5,737 nt of DNA. Origin: an archaeon. GTDB taxonomy: Archaea; Nanobdellota; Nanobdellia; Woesearchaeales; GW2011-AR9. Within the stretch, counting starts at the first letter, position 1. Every line of letters starts with the position of its first letter. The stretch is taken from positions 1 through 5,737 of the forward strand of contig JAGVMW010000063.1 in NCBI GenBank assembly GCA_020053615.1, in the 5' to 3' direction. The notes beneath the pieces are model-generated. The model was not told the origin of the DNA and made no database searches. It saw only the letters and a list, made by a program, of their open reading frames with translations. This document shows, one piece after another, positions 4,674 through 5,737 of the stretch. The position numbers and the translations under genes are program-made.

Positions 4674-5693
4674 ATCAATCTTTGCTCTACCGGTATTTAC
4701 AATTAAAATCTTCTTATTGCTGGGGATTTTCTCTTTCATCTGCAACAGCATTCCTAACCCAGCAATACCTGAAGGTTCACAGACAATTTTTAAGTCATTT
4801 GCTAATGCTATTGCCTCATCCAGAAACTTTTCTCTAAGCAAATGCACATTTGACTCTGAACCGCAGAACCCTCTCAATTTGTAACATTTTAGCCACTGCT
4901 CATCAAATATAGCGAAAGGACGATGATGAGCAAATAATTTATCCGCTTTGCTGCTGGGATCATTAACCGTAGCTCCAATGAAATTGCAATTCTTCAAAAT
5001 TTTAACATCACCATTGAAGCGTGCATCATGCAAGGTGGCAGAAACTTCTTTTTTGTTGACATTTAACAAATTTTTATACAAATGTCCGCTGCCAAAAGGA
5101 GTGAAACAATAATCTGGAGAATGGTTGATTACCTCATAACTCATCCAATCATAGAAAATTAAATCTGGGTCAAGCCCTTCGCTGGAAGTAACATCAATGC
5201 CATTAGGATTATTAGTTAACTCTAAAATTTCTTTCCAAGTAAACGGTTTTCGAGATAAATCAGTGAAGTATAATTCGCAGCCCAGCGATTCTAAACTTTC
5301 TACGATTTCTTTTCTAAGATTTAAGTCAACTAAGCATTTTAACGGAGGCAGGTTATACTTATTTAACAATGTTTGTATGGCTACTCCTGCCGCACCAGAG
5401 GTGATAATTGACAATTGAGGTAGTTTGTCTTTGACTCGGTCATCTTTTTTAGCCAGAAGAATATCTCTATAAGTTACCACCATCTCCCATGCTAATCTAT
5501 CTTTATGTGTTCCAGTAGGGTTATGGCTTTCATCTTTCAGCCAAACGTTGCTAAACCCAGGAACATTAATTTTGTAAGTTGGTGTAGCTGGAAACTTAGG
5601 AGCATCCGGAGGAAATTCCGGCTTAGTTGGATCGTTCTCCGAAGCTACTCGTATAGAATAAAGAATCTTACGCTCTTTATCAGTTAAAGTCAT
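4665..5693 (-). CDS. Fold-type II PLP-dependent enzyme, threonine synthase-like
   Basis: A 342-residue member of the tryptophan synthase beta/threonine synthase superfamily. The PLP lysine is Lys64 in KDESHNPTGTHKDR, equivalent to NPTGSFKDR of threonine synthases. A later glycine-rich stretch, PFGSGHLYKN, fits the PLP phosphate-binding loop, and EPSGIAGLG and IVNTGRAKID match the family's C-terminal motifs. The loop usually written SGN(A/T/H) reads SGAAG at residues 99-103, so the asparagine that contacts the PLP ring hydroxyl is replaced by alanine. The exact substrate cannot be told; threonine synthase, cysteate synthase-like or another lyase are options. The ATG at 5693 has a TATA-like TTAATAAA 23-30 bases upstream, fitting a leaderless start. 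However, the frame stays open to the window edge at 5737, so a longer protein starting outside cannot be excluded. Convergent with the AbrB-PhoU gene. Confidence 0.85.
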   Translation of the reverse strand: MTLTDKERKILYSIRVASENDPTKPEFPPDAPKFPATPTYKINVPGFSNVWLKDESHNPTGTHKDRLAWEMVVTYRDILLAKKDDRVKDKLPQLSIITSGAAGVAIQTLLNKYNLPPLKCLVDLNLRKEIVESLESLGCELYFTDLSRKPFTWKEILELTNNPNGIDVTSSEGLDPDLIFYDWMSYEVINHSPDYCFTPFGSGHLYKNLLNVNKKEVSATLHDARFNGDVKILKNCNFIGATVNDPSSKADKLFAHHRPFAIFDEQWLKCYKLRGFCGSESNVHLLREKFLDEAIALANDLKIVCEPSGIAGLGMLLQMKEKIPSNKKILIVNTGRAKIDLH

Positions 5694-5715
5694 AGCTGGA
5701 ATAGTTTCATCAGTG

Positions 5716-5723
5716 TTTATTAA
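5716..5723 (-). promoter_or_regulatory. Possible TATA box for the PLP-enzyme gene
   Basis: The minus strand reads TTAATAAA, 23-30 bases upstream of the ATG at 5693, the same spacing as the box before the gene at 3622. The match to consensus is moderate. Confidence 0.35.
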
Positions 5724-5737
5724 GTTTTCTGTATTTG

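Noticed and set aside
1..5737. CRISPR arrays, transposases or long direct repeats
   Set aside because: No regularly spaced repeats and no transposase-like protein were seen in the window.

Overview
The window is A+T-rich and looks archaeal, perhaps from a small-genome DPANN-type lineage. The lineage is inference; no rRNA marker is present. Three things point to archaea. One protein joins an AbrB/SpoVT DNA-binding domain to a PhoU-like region. The HTH regulator is of the archaeal 'WYxLPxIRR' type. TATA boxes lie about 23-30 bases upstream of the starts at 3622(-), 3714(+) and, more weakly, 5693(-), which is the spacing of leaderless archaeal transcripts. Operon-internal genes instead carry Shine-Dalgarno sites (GGAG, GAGGTGA).

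Region 1 (1-268) has no convincing protein gene but is rich in nested inverted repeats. There is a 15-bp bulged hairpin at 27-60. A 7-bp helix (111-117 with 210-216) encloses two long hairpins. This may be a non-coding RNA or a structured leader of the operon that follows.

Region 2 (269-3310) is a tight plus-strand operon of five genes: an HTH regulator with four C-terminal cysteines, cysteine desulfurase iscS, scaffold iscU, a hemerythrin-domain protein and a small cupin. Gaps are short, and the last three junctions overlap or nearly overlap. The reading is Fe-S cluster assembly (sulfur from IscS, cluster built on IscU), joined to a di-iron O2/NO/iron-handling protein and possibly controlled by a cluster-sensing regulator. 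The 3' end of iscS carries a G+C-richer palindromic element (1862-1992) that is read in frame and adds a tail to the enzyme.

Region 3 (3332-3622, minus) is a 96-residue protein with a C-terminal zinc-binding motif and a possible Pcc1-like N-terminal half. It is divergent from region 4 (3714-4673, plus), an AbrB-PhoU regulator. That gene converges, with a 9-base overlap, on region 5 (4665-5693, minus), a fold-type II PLP enzyme resembling threonine synthase.
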